Below are positions 23,209-33,617 of a stretch of DNA of 64,000 nucleotides, one piece after another. Numbering within the stretch: position 1 is the stretch's first letter; every line of letters begins with the position of its first letter. Position numbers and translations under genes: made by a program. This DNA comes from Cephalotus follicularis. Lineage: Eukaryota; Streptophyta; Magnoliopsida; Oxalidales; Cephalotaceae. The notes beneath the pieces were generated by a model that saw only the letters and a program-made list of their open reading frames with translations, was not told the origin of the DNA and ran no database searches. The stretch covers positions 62,001 through 126,000 of the forward strand of contig BDDD01002902.1 of assembly GCA_001972305.1 (NCBI GenBank). The letters are read 5' to 3'.

Positions 23209-24417
23209 GATGGTCGGAGAAGATGCGGAAGGCGTGGGTTTGTTAACGAGAATGTTCCCGAGGGAATGAATGTTGGAGGAGATCCTATGGATGATGTTCC
23301 ACAAGGAGATGCGAATGTGAATGTGCCGGGGGCAGCACCCGGGGTGAGAGATCCGTTGGATCGCATCGCTGATTTCTTTCAGCAGCAGATGGCTGCTTAT
23401 CAGCAACAGATGGTTGTTAATGCAGCAAATATGGAGGAGATGCGACGATTGTACGCCCAAGCTCAGCCTCAATACATGGCTCCAACTCAGGGTGCATATG
23501 ATGACGGTAATCAGTTTGGGAGGGACCTTGAAAGGTTCATGAGGCAGAGTCCACCGAGCTTCAGAGGGGAGTTGGATGCTACCATTGTTGAGAGGTGGTT
23601 GCAGGATCTTGAAAAGATCTTTGATGTGATGAACTGTACAGATAACCAGAAACTGAAAGTTACTGTGTACCGTCTATGGGGTGAGGCCATCCACTGGTGG
23701 GGGATGGTCAAGGCAAAGTGGGAGTCGACTGGACTCTGTTGTACTTGGGAGGGGTTCCGGAAGGAGTTCCTCGATGCTTATGTGCCCCGTCTTGAGCAAG
23801 AACGAAGGGAGACAGAGCTCCTGGAGCTACGTCAAGGAGAAATGACTGTGGCTGAGTATACAGCAAGGTTTATGGAGCTAGCCAGACATTCCCCTTATCT
23901 GGTAGCTGATGATGGTAAAAAGATACGGAGGTTTTTGAAAGGTCTGCGACCGGATCTTCGGTCAAGGATCAGGGCTATGGAACTGGGGACTTTTGTGGAA
24001 GTCGCTCAGAAGGCGAGGTTGTTAGAGAGTATCTCAAATGAGGACCGTGCTGAAAGGGCTCGTAGGCAGGAGAGCAAACAAGGCCCTACTCAGTTCAGGC
24101 CAGCCCCATCACAATGGCAAGGCAGGGATTCTCCACCCAGATTGTCTGAGAACCAGTCTCAGCAGACTGCCACCCAAGGAACTCCTAGTCAGGGGAGTAA
24201 TGTAAGGCCTGGAGTTTGTTTCCACTGTGGTCGAACCGGTCATCAAGTGAAGGATTGTCGGGTAAAGAAAGGGTTGTGTATGAAGTGTGGAGCATCTGGT
24301 CACTTGGTGAGGGATTGTCCAGAGATTTCTATGGCAGTAGCCGCAGGACCTACTGGCGGTAGTGGCGCTACAGCCGGGTCATCGCAGCGAAGGGACACCG
24401 GCAAGGGCATCATGTGA
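23209..24417 (+). CDS. Gag polyprotein of gypsy E (402 aa), intact
   Basis: Capsid/nucleocapsid protein of a Ty3/gypsy element, which would form virus-like particles and bind element RNA. I chose ATG 23209 (MDGRRRCGRRGF) over 23179 because the A families start MDL in the same place, just after CCATATAG/GAA. Domains: basic start; Gln-rich helix (FFQQQMAAYQQQM); retrotransposon gag core (FGRDLERFMRQSPPSF, KLKVTVYRLWGEAIHWW, FRKEFLDAYVP, ELLELRQGEMTVAEY, FLKGLRPDLRSRI); Pro/Gln linker; two zinc knuckles, CFHCGRTGHQVKDC and CMKCGASGHLVRDC. It ends at GKGIM then TGA, where A1 and A2 run on into protease. No stop or frameshift interrupts it. No pol follows before the gap, so E is gag-only or its pol is missing from the assembly. 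Confidence 0.9.
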   Translation, partial: DGRRRCGRRGFVNENVPEGMNVGGDPMDDVPQGDANVNVPGAAPGVRDPLDRIADFFQQQMAAYQQQMVVNAANMEEMRRLYAQAQPQYMAPTQGAYDDGNQFGRDLERFMRQSPPSFRGELDATIVERWLQDLEKIFDVMNCTDNQKLKVTVYRLWGEAIHWWGMVKAKWESTGLCCTWEGFRKEFLDAYVPRLEQERRETELLELRQGEMTVAEYTARFMELARHSPYLVADDGKKIRRFLKGLRPDLRSRIRAMELGTFVEVAQKARLLESISNEDRAERARRQESKQGPTQFRPAPSQWQGRDSPPRLSENQSQQTATQGTPSQGSNVRPGVCFHCGRTGHQVKDCRVKKGLCMKCGASGHLVRDCPEISMAVAAGPTGGSGATAGSSQRRDTGKGIM

Positions 24418-24853
24418 GGTAACAGTCCTTACTTTTGTTTTAAGCATGAGTTCGTTTTCTTTTGCTTTTGTAAGTGACTTGTTGTTACCAATAAGAGTTG
24501 TTCTGGGTTTACGGACCGTCTGGGCTGTAAGTAAACTGTTGGGAGGACCAACTCCTTGTAAGGGTTGTAAGTGAAAGTGAACCATACGCGGCTGTGACCG
24601 TGGATCGTGTGATTGTGTGAAAAAGAACGTTGAAAATGGTGTGGTTTCCCCTTTTTGTGTTAAGAGTAATTAAGGTGCATATTTTAATGTAATTTTTACG
24701 TTATAATGTGGAATTGCTTTTAGGGCCCGCAATGTAGGTGGGGAGGAAGTTCCTTAAAGCAGGAGCTTTAATTTTGTTGTGGTTCCGTTTTCTCTTGTTG
24801 CGAGAGCGTAAAAGAGAAAGTGCTAGGGAGCAGACAGGTGCCGGTGTCGGCGT
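24418..24853 (+). other. Non-coding sequence after E gag
   Basis: No protease, RT or integrase motif in any frame. CATGTGAGGTAACAGT directly at the gag stop contains a possible splice donor. From about 24665 the sequence (AAGGTGCATATTTTAATG, then GGGCCCGCAATG) recalls the beginnings of the E and B LTRs, so an LTR fragment may start here. It ends at the gap. Confidence 0.4.
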
Positions 24854-24878
24854 NNNNNNNNNNNNNNNNNNNNNNNNN
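24854..24878. other. Assembly gap (25 N)
   Basis: Twenty-five undefined bases, a length that suggests a placeholder. Left of it is + strand E-side sequence. Right of it is minus-strand D LTR. The right boundary and 3' LTR of E must lie here. Confidence 0.95.
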
Positions 24879-25644
24879 ACTAAAGGCATCGATGTCTTTT
24901 CAAACAGTAGTCGTCTTCTACCTCACGACTCATCAAACAGTGGCCTCAATAACCCATAATCATGCATAATAACAGGTTTTCATGGCAAGAAACCAACATG
25001 CAGATACTCCAAACATATCTAGCATATCATGGCATCAAACCAGTAACAATATCATTCCAAGAATCATGCGTTTTTATACATTCAAAATCATAAACCGTGT
25101 ATAGATATCAAACTCGAATTTACAGTATGGCTTTCCCCTACCTCTGGCCTCAAGTTAGAAGCCAAAATTCCACCTCTTTTAGTATTCCATGAAGTCACTT
25201 GAGTCCCCAGGTACGGCTTGGAAGCTCCCTGGTTCGTCCTAGCAGTTGGTGTGCAAGCTCCAAGCTTCCTTGCTCAAAAATGGTGGCTCACACACTCACT
25301 GTTCCCTTTCTTTCCTTTCCTCTGGTGTTTTAAAACGAGAGAGATAAGTGGGGAGGGTTATTCTTATGCAGTTGGCTATCCCCCAACGTTCTTCTCCTGG
25401 CATTTAACAGGCCCCCTCGTGTTCTCTCCCACTTTCCAGGTTTCTGCATCTTTCTTTTGTATTCTTTAACCATTCTTTCTTTTGCAGGTTGCATGTGAGG
25501 ATCCCTTTGCATGTTCCATGTGAGGGCATGTTCTGAGCTTTCCTGGAAACATACCGACATGCTCAACACGTCACAAGGCACTTGAAAAGGCGTATGGTAA
25601 AGCCCCCAAGATCCCCTTGCATGTTACTTCTGCCAGCGAAAAAG

Positions 25645-25830
25645 CACGACAGGTGTTCTTTAAAAAGGCATCGACGTCTTTTATTTAGACGTCGATGTCT
25701 TTTTTCCTTTTGGGTAAGAAGGTGTCGATGCCTTCTCCCAAAGTCGACGTGCATGCCCACGCATTCACGTGTATTTCAATCCTCAAAGGCGTCGACGTCT
25801 TTACAAAGACGTCGATGTCTTTATCCCAAA
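25645..25830 (-). repeat. GTCGAC/GACGTC array in the D LTR
   Basis: Units such as GGCATCGACGTC, AGACGTCGATGTC, GGTGTCGATGCC, AAGTCGACGTG, GGCGTCGACGTC and AGACGTCGATG occupy the U3 position of D. Neighbouring units are about 20 bp apart. Confidence 0.75.
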
Positions 25831-25993
25831 ACAACGTCGTTTCAAGCTTTAACATACTCATTCCATTCCCAAGTCCATAATTAAGGTTTGCAAGCATCTC
25901 TTGAGTTCAAAAACTCAACATTCTCATAAAATCAAGTTTAAGATTACATCATAAATCGAAATGTTACATTCAGGGAAAATACCGGGCGTTACA

Positions 25994-26600
25994 AGCTACT
26001 AGGTCTTGGGGAAGAAAATAAATGAAGGGAAGATGCGAAAATTCAAGCACCACGCTTGAGAAAAAATGAGAAGATGAAGCAAACCCTAGGAAGCTTTCTT
26101 TTCAGCCTTTTTCCTCTCAATTTCGGCTGGTCTAGCTCATATGAGAGAGTTCTCTTGTATTCTCTTAGTTTCTAAACAATCTTCCCTTAATATATAAGTT
26201 ATGTAAGATTATGTGAGGTTGTGACACGTGTCAACCATCCAATGGTGACATATCTCACATAATTCATTAACCCATATATGATTTTATAAATTATCACAAA
26301 TATATAAATGTCCAACATTTATCAAGATACCATTCTCATGTAGGGACCGTAAAGTCTCCGTTATTATCGGCAGTGTTGATAAATTATCGAAACACCTCCA
26401 AGATTCAGTTTAGCCATTATAAATAGTCCCATACTTATTTAAATGCTCCACGACTAATGTCCAATATTATTCATATGATAAATTAATCTCATTAATTCCT
26501 TCATTGATTATCACACATTGTCGTAACATGTGGCTTTCCCAAGACAAAGATTGTCTCAAAGGAATGCTTGTTTCATAAAGAGCTTGCACCCTAACCCATA
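25994..26600 (-). mobile_element. K-type copia LTR in the tandem cluster
   Basis: On the minus strand it starts GTTAGGGTGCAAGC near 26600 and ends CCAAGACCTAGTAG near 25999. The block 25999-26470 is repeated at 27905-28300 plus 29505-29640 (CTCATATGAGAGAGTTCTC and TCACATAATTCA in both). No coding region. Confidence 0.55.
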
Positions 26601-27897
26601 TGCCAAAAAGGGTCAATCAAAACTGATAAGAATTTATCAATTCGAATCCACCCTAAGTAACTGATGGAATCGAATATACCGATTCCAATGTCAAAAATGG
26701 ACTTAGGTGTGTAGGGTGTAGAATAAAACTTAAACATACAATCATGGCAGTGGAATAACACCCTATATAACAAAACCAAGTCCATAATGACACGTCCACA
26801 TATCACATGGATCACCACAACATCTACTGAATTGAATTGGTGTCACCATTGCAAACAATGGTGACATACAAACATGGCATAAAGAAGGACCAAGAATTAT
26901 ACCAGTTGGTGTTGGCTCCTTCGTTCTTTGCCGCTACAAGCTTGAGTAGATTCCCTTTGATCTTCTCCAAGCCTCAGGAACAGATTTTCTAAGTCGTCGG
27001 TTCACGTGTACTATAATACCTTGTCATGCTTAGCCCCGATTGAGGACTAGGGTAAGGATATGTGTCAACCCTAGATAGTACCTCAATGGCTAAAATATCT
27101 GATCATTACTAGGACCTTTGGTAAACTCTCCGTAAATCTAATTTCCAGTCTACCTCAACCTTGGCCAAGGATTTCATAAGTCCAAAGTATAATCAGACAA
27201 TAATAGGGCCGATCACCTTCGCTCAGGTGTGACAATCTCTTATTGCGTACTCACTGATATTCGTATAGATTCGATCATACCCAAAGACCACCCAATTGCC
27301 AGCCCTGCGCAAGGACTGGGTAAGGTGGAGATCAAAGCATAACCGTCTCCATACAATATAGAGTAGTCGCTCAGGTCTAAGAATCAGACGAGTTTAAGAA
27401 CTCGCTAAGTGATCATCACTTATACACAACCGCAACTAGTAGGAGTCACTATTGACACGAGAATAGCGACTATCCGAACAGTGTCTCCTACATGGGTCCT
27501 GTTCAGTGTACACGCTCCCAGTGCGCAACCCGTATTTTCCCTAGTGTCCAACACAGATGGTAGTGAGAGAATCCATCCTCCAATTCCATGAGCAGGCAAC
27601 ATACGCGCAAGTCTATCCGGTTTACTAATGCCCACAAAGTGAACCTATGACTTGGAACTAATTTGACATAAGGAATAAGGTAACCAATCCCACATCCTCC
27701 ATGTTAGGCATCCAACCTTATGTCAGGGCATCACAAGTGTAAGCAGGTAAATTCTAAACTACTTCAATTAAGTGATAAAACACAAGTGATATACCCATAA
27801 CAAAATTAGCACGCATCATATATTTATACAAGAATAAGATTGTTCCATACATGGTAAGATATAATATGACAACCCATCTAATGGCTTGTCGGGTCAC
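26601..27897 (-). mobile_element. K subfamily b LTR
   Basis: On the minus strand it starts GTTAGATATAGTGACCCG at 27897 and seems to end TTCCATCA near 26650, with a short leader-like stretch to 26601. The part 27000-27897 is homologous to 29660-30502. A conserved GCGGCAAAG then GGAGCC block with a splice-donor-like CTGGTATAATTC lies near 26900. The same block is in the LTR at 52.4 kb. Confidence 0.6.
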
Positions 27898-28305
27898 TAT
27901 ATCTAACGGTAACTACTAGGTCTTGGTGATGAAAATCAATCGAAGGAAGATGGGAAAATTGAAGCTCCAAGCTTGAGAAAAATGGAGAAGATGATGCAAA
28001 CCCTATGAAGCTTTCTTTCCACCCTTTCTCTCTCAATTTTTGATGTTCTAGCTCATATGAGAGAGTTCTCTTGGATTCTCATAGTTTCTAAAACAATCTT
28101 CCCTTAATATATAAGTTATGTAAGATTATGTGAGGTTGTGACATGTGTCAACCATCCAATGGTGACATATCTCACATAATTCACTAATCCAAATATGATT
28201 TTATAAATTATCATCGATATATAAATGTCCAATATTTATTGAGATACCATTCTCTGGTTGGGACCCTAAAGTCTCAGTTATTATCGGTGGTGTTGATAAA
28301 TTATC

Positions 28306-28616
28306 TGTTGAATTGTCAACCATTCCACACTTGGTAGCACACCTACATTGATCACCATATTCAAATGTGGCAACCCATGTGAAAGGTGTGATGATTTTAA
28401 ATACAATAAATTCAATGCATTCAAACCATGTGAGGTTTTGGATGCCATGAAGGTTGAATGTAGTCAACATAGAATTCCATTTGGAATTCTATTGCTCTTA
28501 TTTTAATGTTTTACTTGTACTATAAATATGTGCTCTTTGTAAGGAAATAGATAAGGAAGTAAGAGTTTTTTCTCCATTAACATTTTTTCATCCCTCCAAT
28601 TCTCTTATTCTTTTTC
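28306..28616 (+). mobile_element. 5' LTR, truncated, of a young copia
   Basis: Starts TGTTGAATTGTCAACC after TTATC (28301-28305). All 311 bases appear identical to 29082-29392. The last ~107 bases of the LTR, the PBS, gag and most of pol are missing. At 28616/28617 the LTR passes directly into RNase H. Confidence 0.9.
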
Positions 28617-29087
28617 GATAGTGATTGGGCTGGATCATTGGATGACATGAAAAGTACATCCGGTTACACTTTTTCATTTGGAAATGGTGTGTTCTCATGG
28701 CTATCACAAAAACAAGCAACAGTGGCTCAATCCACCGCTGAAGCAGAGTAAATTGAAGCCTGTGCAGCGGCAAATCAAGCAATTTGGCTAAGAAGAATTC
28801 TTGCTGAAATAGGTGAAATTCAGCAAAAGTCAACTATGCTGTATTGCGATAGTAAGTCGGCAATAGCGATTGCCAAAAATCCAGTCCAACACCGTAAAAC
28901 AAAACACATCCAGATAAAATATCATTTTCTCAGGGAAGCTGAAAGCAATGGTGAAATCAGCTTAATCCACTGCGGCACTGACGAACAAATTGCAGACATT
29001 TTTACTAAAGCACTTCCAAAGGCTAAGTTTGAATTTCTGCGGGACAAACTTGGAGTTCGTGGAATGAGTGTCAAGGAGGAGTGTTGA
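28617..29087 (+). pseudogene. Copia RNase H fragment
   Basis: The C-terminal RNase H of a Ty1/copia polyprotein: DSDWAGSLDDMKSTSGY, FSWLSQKQATVAQSTAEAE, a stop where Tyr is expected (TAA near 28749), IEACAAANQAIWL, LYCDSKSAIAIAKNPVQHRK, then ADIFTKALPKAKFEFLRDKL. It ends KEEC with TGA 29085-29087, just inside the LTR. Apart from the one stop the frame is intact. It resembles Tork/TNT1-like elements, but the lineage is an inference from this short piece. Confidence 0.9.
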
Positions 29088-29499
29088 ATTGTCAACCATT
29101 CCACACTTGGTAGCACACCTACATTGATCACCATATTCAAATGTGGCAACCCATGTGAAAGGTGTGATGATTTTAAATACAATAAATTCAATGCATTCAA
29201 ACCATGTGAGGTTTTGGATGCCATGAAGGTTGAATGTAGTCAACATAGAATTCCATTTGGAATTCTATTGCTCTTATTTTAATGTTTTACTTGTACTATA
29301 AATATGTGCTCTTTGTAAGGAAATAGATAAGGAAGTAAGAGTTTTTTCTCCATTAACATTTTTTCATCCCTCCAATTCTCTTATTCTTTTTCTCAAATTA
29401 TTTCTTCTATGCAATTTTCTAATTCCTTTTCCTCTCTTAAATTTCTTTCCGCATGAAATACTAAATTAGCTTTACGCTAATGCACCAATATATCCAACA
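29082..29499 (+). mobile_element. 3' LTR (418 bp) of the young copia
   Basis: Runs TGTTGAATT to TATCCAACA, preceded by the purine tract AAGGAGGAG and followed by TTATC (29500-29504), which matches the left flank. It has a TATA-like CTATAAATATG around 29297. Identity with the 5' LTR over the shared 311 bases points to recent insertion. Confidence 0.95.
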
Positions 29500-30502
29500 T
29501 TATCGAAACGCCCCAAGGTTAGATTTAGCCATTCTAAATAGTCTCAGACTTATTTAAATGATCCTGGCCTAATACCCAATATTATTCATATGAAAAATTA
29601 ATCTAATTAATTTCTTCATTGATTATCACACATTACCGTAACACGTGACTTTTTCATGTCATCAGTTAACGTGTACTATAATCCCTTGTCATACTTGTCC
29701 CCGACTAAGGTCTAGGGTAAGGATACGCGTCAACCCTCGTTTCACCTCAGTAACTAAAATATCTGATCATTACTAGGACTTTCAATAGACCTACCTAGAA
29801 ATCCAATTTCCATTTCACCTAAACCTTGGCCCAGAATTTCAACAGTCCACAGTACAATCAGAGCAATTAGGGCCGATCACCCTTGCTCTGGTGTGACGAT
29901 CACATGTTGAACACTCTTTTATATTCTTACAAATTCTATGAAGCCCAACCCGTGAAATAGCTGAGTAAGGTGGAGATCAAAGCAAGACAATCGGTATACA
30001 ATATAGAGCAGTCACTCAAGTCTAAGGATCAGACGAGTCCTCCACGAACTCTCTAAGTGTCCAACACTTATACAAAACCATAACATGTAGGGATCACCAT
30101 CGACACAAGAATAGCGACTATCCAAATAGTGTCTCCTAAGCGGGTCCTATTCAGTGTACATGCTCCAAGCGCGTACCCCATACTTTCCCTAGTGTTCCCC
30201 ATATATAGTAGTGAGATTCTCCATCTTCCCCTCCAAGGGAGCAGGCAACATGCACACAAGTATATCCGGTTCACAAATGCCCAGTAAGTAAACCTATGAC
30301 TTGGAACTAATTCGATATAAGGAATAAGGTAGCCAATCCCATTGTTTTCATGCTTGGCATCCAACCTTATTGCTAGGGAATCACATGTGTAAGTACATAA
30401 ATTAATAATAGCACATGTCATATAAATGGAATAAGAATTATACATAGACAGGTCCAAATACATCAACAAGCCAATGGCTTGTCGGGTCATCATATCTAAC
30501 AA

Positions 30503-32410
30503 AAATCATCCTGGGAGGTCATGCTACAAAGCTATAGGAGCTTGTTTCTTATGTGGCCTGGTGGGTCATTTTTCTGAGGATTGCACATCACCTTGTTCTA
30601 ATGCTAATGGAGGAAATGGTGGCAATGGCAGTCAGTAGAGCACCGATGGAAGAGTTTTTGCTATGACAGCTCATCGGGAAGTAGATGCTCCAAATACTGT
30701 TTCGGGTACTCTTTTTGTTGGTAACCATAAAACATCTATACTTTTTTATACTAGGTCTGCTCATTCTATGGTGTCTAAGTATTTTTTTTGTCATTTTGGG
30801 TTCCCTCTCAGACTCTTGACCTTGTTATATCAATTTAAACCCCGATGGGTGCATTTGTTATTGTTTCTGAGTTCTTTTGTGATTGTCCTGTGAGATTTGA
30901 TGATAAAATTCATGTTGTGATTTTTAGAATTGACTGGCTGAGTAGGCATTATGTTACTATTGATTGTTAGTCTATGGAGGTTATTTTTGGGGATGTGCAC
31001 TCTCCTCAGTTTTTATATTAGGGTTAACAACCAAGAAAGGTGGTAAAATTTATTACAGTGTTGAAAGCAAGCAAGTTGGGGTCCAAAGGTTAAAGTGGTT
31101 CTTGGCTTTCGTGAAGGATACTTCTAAGGATGAGCCTCATTTTGAGGATTATCCTGTTGTACATGTGTTCCCTGATGTGTTTCCAGATGAATTACTAGGG
31201 TTGCCATGACAACGGGAAGTTGAGTTTACCGTTGAACTCATTCCTAGTACGGAACCTATATAGAAGGCACCGTAGAGGATGGCACTAGTGGAGTTATAAT
31301 AGTTGAAGGAACTACAATACCTACAAGATTGTCGTGTTATTTGGTCTAGTGTTTCACCATTGGGTGTTCCAGTTCTGTGTGTGAACAAGAAAGATGGGTC
31401 TATGAGATATTGCATTGATTACAAGGAGTTGAACCAGATCACAATCAGAAGTCGATATCCTTTGCCTCAGATTGATGACCTGTTTGATCAACTTGAAGGA
31501 GCAAATTATTTCTCTAAGATAGATTTGAGGTCTTGCTATCATCAGTTGGGATTGAGGGCGGAGAATATCCCTAAAACTTCCTTTCGCACTTGGTATGGGC
31601 ATTCGAACTACTTAATGCGTTGACTGTATTTATGGATTTGATGAATCATTGCTTTAAAGAGTATTTGGATTGATTTGTCATTGTGTTCATACATGGCATT
31701 CTGGTGTACTCCATGTCTATACAATAGCATGAGGAACAGCTTCTCATAGTGTTCGAAACTTTGAGAAAGAGTCAGTTATATGCAAAGTTTTCAAAATGCA
31801 AAATCTGGTTGGATCATGTGGCATTTCTGGGCCATGTGGTGTTAGCTGAAGGCATTAAGGTGCATCCCGCGAAGGATAAAGCTATCACAAAATGGCCAAG
31901 ACTTAACATGGTGATGGAGGTTAGGAGTTTTCTGGGGTTGGCAGGTTACTATAGACGATTCCTTGAAGTCTTTTCTTTATTACCCTTACCACTAACCCAA
32001 TTGATGAGAAAGGGTGTAAATTTTACATTGAATGAGGAGGTTGAAAAGAGTTTTGAAGAGTTGAATTAGATGCTTGTGCCTGCTCTGGTACTTACTTTTC
32101 CATATGGATGGGTGAATATCAGATATGTAGCGATGCTTCTAAGAAGGGCTTCAGTTGTGTGTGGATGCAGCATGGTCATGTCATTACTATGCGTCTAGAT
32201 AGTTTAAACTATACGAGATGAATTATCCCACGCATGATTTGAATTTGGTAGTAGTGGTATTTGCCTTGAAGATTTGGAGGAATTATCTGTTTGGGGAAAC
32301 ATGTGATATCTTGATTGATCATAAGAGTCTAAAATACAATTTTACTCAAAAGCAGTGGAATATGAGGCAGAGGAGGTGTTGGAGCTTCTTAAGGATTCTT
32401 TTGACATTTA
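30503..32410 (+). pseudogene. Gypsy zinc knuckle, protease, RT and RNase H (family F)
   Basis: Decayed gypsy pol. A zinc knuckle, CFLCGLVGHFSEDC, comes first (about 30550). Protease remnant: VSGTLFVGNHKTSILFYTRS, where the catalytic D[ST]G is lost. [55 protein letters not shown] and FKEYLDxFVIVFIHGILVYS, where the F(I/L)DD site reads FIHG. Then [21 protein letters not shown] and [19 protein letters not shown]. RNase H is in pieces, ending [10 protein letters not shown]. Stops occur near 31207, 31264, 31297 and 31621. The SIRE-like LTR cuts it at 32411. It is probably the same element as gag 18120-19162. Confidence 0.9.
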
Positions 32411-32785
32411 TGTCTCAATCCTAGTTTTGATGACAACATATTTGTATTTAACAAAGTTTCTTTTTGTGCAAGTAAAGATAGAATGTTGCAACAACAAACC
32501 AGAAAATATCAGATACAGGTTAAAGCGTCAGCGCTTTAGAAGTAAGCGTCAGCGCTTTGTGAAACTGTCGAAGCCTGGGTGCAAAGCGCCAATAGTTGGA
32601 GCATTTTAAGCCAAGGAGACATTGTCCAAACCGTCGACGCTCTGAGGAAAGTTTCAGCGCTTTGAGCCTAGGCGCCAGCGGTTAAGAGACCTATATCAGC
32701 GATTAAAAATAGGGACTTTTGGGCAAATCAAAATTGCCCAAACTGGTGACGCTCAACACATACCGTCAGTGCTTTGAGGGAAACC
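32411..32785 (+). mobile_element. SIRE-like copia 5' LTR, first part
   Basis: Starts TGTCTCAATCCTAG then TTTTGATGACAAC, a start typical of SIRE/Maximus LTRs. It continues at 45146 after the A1 insertion, with AAACC at 32781-32785 and 45141-45145. Palindrome units AAAGCGTCAGCGCTTT lie at 32523 and 32544, followed by weaker ones to 32780. Confidence 0.8.
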
Positions 32786-33617
32786 TGTCACACCCCGTTA
32801 TTCCGTTCCATTAGAGACAAGCATATATGTTGATATCAGAAATAAATATAATCCAGCATTCTCATTCAACAATTCAAATAATATAAGCGGAAGCATTCAT
32901 ATCTGGATTATAAAATAAAAGTCATCCACACGCAGCCCATACTACGTGCATGTACAATCCGACAATAATCCTTTTACATAAGGATAGTACAACAATAACA
33001 CGGAGTGTGAACCATTCAATAAAAATATAGTACATCATCATAAAATAACAACCTTAAGAAGAATAGAAGCTCTCCAAGCTTCTACAGCACTCTCCGAACG
33101 TCCTTGCTTAATCTGAAATTGTTGGGGGTTAGCCGTTGTCCTCACTTGTCTAAGTAGGAAGATATTACATGTTAAGGAATATATAAATGCAACATATATG
33201 GCATTTTATATTAAAATAACATTTAAGTATTCCAATATATAAGCAACCATGCCAAGTGGCCATAGACAATACAATGCAAGAATACCGCACAAGGGTACAA
33301 TCAATTCATACTATGGTTTGGGTGTCACATGTCGCTAACTCCTAGCACCAACTGTGCACCACCTAACTATCACCCTACACTCCGAAGATGATAGATAAGG
33401 TAACATTTACTACCGGCATTAGCAGGCAGTTTAACAAATAAGATCTGCAAAGCAGATAAGTTGGGTGGATACTCTGGCCAACTCCTGGCACACAGGACCA
33501 CCTCCGTAGTCAGTGACCTCTGCCATCACTCGACTAACGGCATTAAGCATAGACAATCAATTCATTCAGTTCAATAATAATATTACATATATATATAATA
33601 TGCAATATAGTATTTGT

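Larger units (their letters stand above)
19779..25993 (-). mobile_element. Gypsy D LTR, split by gypsy E
   Basis: AGCTA lies on both sides (19774-19778, 25994-25998). On the minus strand it starts TGTAACGCCCGGTATTTTC at 25993 and ends GGGTGTGACA at 19779. The visible D parts are 24879-25993 and 19779-19930. The middle is occupied by E and a gap. No D coding region is visible, so it is probably a solo LTR. It shares a module (GAGGTAGGGGAAAGC) with the E LTR, so D and E are related. A GACGTC/GTCGAC array is at 25645-25830. Confidence 0.75.
27898..30502 (-). mobile_element. K subfamily b LTR, interrupted by a young copia
   Basis: On the minus strand it starts TGTTAGATATGATGACCCG near 30500 and ends CCAAGACCTAGTAG near 27905, directly beside the next LTR. 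The element at 28306-29499 with TTATC duplications splits it. Without that it is about 1.4 kb. It abuts gypsy F pol at 30503. Confidence 0.65.
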
